Source of the DNA: Treponema sp.
GTDB lineage: Bacteria; Spirochaetota; Spirochaetia; Treponematales; Treponemataceae
Length of the DNA: 64,000 nt
NCBI GenBank assembly: GCA_017616165.1
Contig: JAFZYR010000029.1
Coordinates: forward strand, 38,885-102,884
Direction: 5' to 3'
In this document: positions 62,348-64,000 of the stretch, piece after piece
How positions within the stretch are numbered: position 1 is the stretch's first letter
How the letters are laid out: each line of letters begins with the position of its first letter
Position numbers and translations under genes: made by a program
The notes under the pieces: model-generated
Databases searched by the model: none
The model's input: only the letters and a program-made list of their open reading frames with translations
Told to the model about the DNA's origin: nothing

Positions 62348-62887
62348 CTAGTTCAAAATTTCCTTTTCTTTTGCATCGTAAATCTTGTTGATTTCGTCGA
62401 TGTATTTGTCTGTGAGCTTCTGAAGCTTGTCTGTTTCTGATTTAAGTCCGTCTTCTGTAAGAGTTCCGTCCTTCTGCTGCTTTTTAAGGTCATCATTACC
62501 ATCGCGGCGGATGTTACGGATTGCAGTACGGCTGTTTTCGGCAATTGTCTTAGCCTGTTTTACAAGCTCCTTGCGGCGGTCTGCAGTAAGAGCAGGAATA
62601 GTAATGCGGATTACCTTACCGTCGTTTGAAGGATTGAATCCAAGGTCTGCAACCTGAATTGCCTTTTCAATTTCACCGATGAGTGATTTATCAAACGGAG
62701 TGATAATGACAGAACGAGCCTCTGGAATGGCAATGGTAGCCACCTGATTTAAAGGCGATTTTGTTCCGTAATAATCAACGCGAACCTTATCAAAGATTGC
62801 GGCGTTTGCACGTCCAGTTCTGATAGTGTTTAAAGAATCCTTAAAGGAAGCTATAGTTTTTTCCATTCTTTCTTCGATTTCTGCCAT
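62348..62887 (-). CDS. frr: Ribosome recycling factor
   Basis: Releases ribosomes after termination, with EF-G. 179 residues: MEKTIASFKDSLNTIRTGRANAAIFDKVRVDYYGTKSPLNQVATI, ITPFDKSLIGEIEKAI, GKVIRITIPALTADRRKELVKQAK and the long C-terminal helix. Normal length and no oddity. Two bases before uppS. Confidence 0.97.
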   Translation of the reverse strand: MAEIEERMEKTIASFKDSLNTIRTGRANAAIFDKVRVDYYGTKSPLNQVATIAIPEARSVIITPFDKSLIGEIEKAIQVADLGFNPSNDGKVIRITIPALTADRRKELVKQAKTIAENSRTAIRNIRRDGNDDLKKQQKDGTLTEDGLKSETDKLQKLTDKYIDEINKIYDAKEKEILN

Positions 62888-62904
62888 TATTATTTCTCCT
62901 TATA

Positions 62905-62968
62905 GGGGCCCTTCGAGAGCCTCAGGGACCCCGAAATTATTGTGGTCCCTGAGCTTGTCGAAGGGCCA
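62905..62968. repeat. Inverted repeat (family C-like) between tsf and frr
   Basis: Arms GGCCCTTCGAGAGCCTCAGG...  at 62907 and CCTGAGCTTGTCGAAGGGCC ending 62967 pair over about 24 bases with a short mismatch patch, around a 16-base loop. The shared core TGAGCTTGTCGAA is close to TGAGCCTGTCGAA at 18540. It lies between two genes of one operon, so it may pause or process the transcript between EF-Ts and RRF. Confidence 0.85.
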
Positions 62969-62978
62969 CTTAAAATCT

Positions 62979-63812
62979 TTACTTACCAAGTACAAAAAGC
63001 TTAGCTGTAACGAAAGCAAGTGTTGCACCTGCTTCCTTGCCAACCTCGGCGAGCTTAGCAGTAACAGTCTTTTTGTCGTCCTTTACGAACATCTGGTCTT
63101 CAAAACAGATTTCTGCAAGGTGCTTGTTGATCTTACCCTGTAAGATTCCTTCCTTAACATTGTCTGGCTTGCCGGCCATCTTTTCATCCTGATCCATCTG
63201 AGCCTTAAAGATTTCCTTCTGGTCATCGATGTAGCTCTGTGGAACATCCTTCTTAGAGGTGTAAGCTGGTGTAAATGCTGCAATGTGGAGACAGCAGTCA
63301 TAAGCAAATGTCTTAACAACATCAGCCTGAGAACCACTGATAACTACAACTGCACCAGTCTTATTGTCTGAGTGGATGTAGTAAGAAGCTGTACAGCCTG
63401 CAGGAACATCAATAACTTCTACTTTTGCAACGTTCATGTTTTCGCGGATAGAAACCTTGAGAGGCTCGAGCATCTTTGTGTGTTCTTCTTCTACCTTTGT
63501 ATAACCCTTTTCGATAGATACGTCGAGCATCTTTTCTCCAAGAGCAATAAAGTCATCATTCTTAGCAACAAAGTCTGTTTCGCAGGTAAGCTCTACGATA
63601 TAAACCTTGTCTCCAGTATTGCGGATAAAGAGGCGTCCTTCTGCAGTAGCGCGGTCTGAACGCTTTGCAGCAGCGGCAAGTCCCTTTTCCTTAAGGTATT
63701 TTGCAGCTTCGTCAATGTTTCCGTCGCATTCTGTAAGTGCTTTTTTACATTCAAGCATACCTGCACCGGTCATTTCACGAAGGTTTTTAATGTCACTTGC
63801 TGTAAATGCCAT
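62979..63812 (-). CDS. tsf: Translation elongation factor Ts
   Basis: Nucleotide exchange factor of EF-Tu. 277 residues from ATG 63812. MAFTASDIKNLREMTGAGMLECKKALTECDGNIDEAAKYLKEKGLAAAAKR is the EF-Ts N-terminal signature with the UBA-like domain; TCETDFVAKNDDF is the core motif. The longest frame adds 17 residues to a start in rpsB and is rejected; AAGGA is nine bases before the ATG. Directly after rpsB. Confidence 0.97.
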   Translation of the reverse strand: MAFTASDIKNLREMTGAGMLECKKALTECDGNIDEAAKYLKEKGLAAAAKRSDRATAEGRLFIRNTGDKVYIVELTCETDFVAKNDDFIALGEKMLDVSIEKGYTKVEEEHTKMLEPLKVSIRENMNVAKVEVIDVPAGCTASYYIHSDNKTGAVVVISGSQADVVKTFAYDCCLHIAAFTPAYTSKKDVPQSYIDDQKEIFKAQMDQDEKMAGKPDNVKEGILQGKINKHLAEICFEDQMFVKDDKKTVTAKLAEVGKEAGATLAFVTAKLFVLGK

Positions 63813-63813
63813 A

Positions 63814-64000
63814 TTATTAGTCCTTATAAATTTTGTCTTCGTCAATAAGACTTTCAGCTTCATCAGCTTCGCGGTCTTCTTCTTTAATTTCTGTAGGCTG
63901 GTAGTTAGAGTAGTCTACAATTTCTTCATCTTCATCTTTGTTAGAAGCATCTGTTGTAACTTCTTCATCATCATTAAGATTTTCAAGAATCTTAAGACCA
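63814..64000 (-). CDS. rpsB: 30S ribosomal protein S2, C-terminal part (rest outside window)
   Basis: On the minus strand an open frame enters at the window edge and stops at TAA (63816-63814), one base from the tsf ATG. The visible 61 residues are very acidic (ILENLNDDEEVTT..., EDEEIVDYSNYQPTE, LIDEDKIYKD). S2 is assigned mainly from its position upstream of tsf; an acidic C-terminal extension is known for some bacterial S2 proteins. Confidence 0.8.

Overview
The window reads as chromosomal DNA of a treponeme (Spirochaetota). The grounds are gene order: a flagellar export operon fliN-fliO-fliP-fliQ-fliR-flhB-flhA-flhF-flhG-(hypothetical)-fliA-DUF342; a reduced V-type ATPase operon with a DUF2764 gene; and an rpsB-tsf-frr-uppS-cdsA-dxr-rseP block. 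I cannot name a species. The non-mevalonate isoprenoid pathway is present (ispG, dxr). No tRNA, rRNA, CRISPR array, intact IS element or phage gene was seen, and no gene-free stretch exceeds 300 bases.

Layout. (1) Bases 1-12926, + strand: flagellar type III export genes, the flagellar GTPase/ATPase pair FlhF/FlhG, the motility sigma factor, a Jag_N-DUF342 protein and two small spirochaete-type hypotheticals. (2) 12965-14026: aldose 1-epimerase, followed by a tandem and inverted repeat patch (14035-14203). (3) 14294-21591: V-ATPase E, DUF2764, A, B, D, I, K; residues in the K proteolipid favour Na+ coupling. (4) 21786-24011: ispG, whose last codons come from a dispersed repeat, and a TPR exported protein. 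(5) 24046-53737, mostly - strand: a large cell-surface polysaccharide region. It holds an Omp85-like barrel, a WbaP-type initiating sugar phosphotransferase, two outer-membrane barrels, UDP-galactopyranose mutase, a DUF4422 glycosyltransferase and a metallophosphoesterase. Next comes a block for a phosphocholine-decorated, teichoic-acid-like polymer: two CDP-polyol phosphotransferases, a YidC-sulfatase fusion, LicB, LicA, LicC, two glycosyltransferases, LicD, an SDR and an IspD/TarI cytidylyltransferase. A Wzx flippase, a Wzi-like barrel, an unstudied P-loop ATPase + DUF4869 pair, a glycolipid-type GT4, RmlD and an exported hypothetical complete it. (6) 53869-56553, + strand: aminotransferase and glycogen synthase. 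(7) 56650-64000, - strand: beta-propeller protein, rseP, dxr, cdsA, uppS, frr, tsf and the 3' end of rpsB.

How it fits together. LicB would import choline, LicA phosphorylate it, LicC make CDP-choline and LicD transfer phosphocholine to a glycan. The IspD/TarI enzyme would make a CDP-polyol consumed by the two TagF-like transferases. WbaP would load the first sugar on undecaprenyl phosphate (UppS makes the lipid), Wzx flip the product, and Wzi-like barrels act at the outer membrane. No Wzy polymerase or Wza exporter is visible. The most novel items are the YidC-sulfatase fusion in this context, the ATPase/DUF4869 pair, a set of promoters placed so that several surface-polymer genes would have leaderless mRNAs, and at least four families of palindromic repeats, some butted against stop codons.
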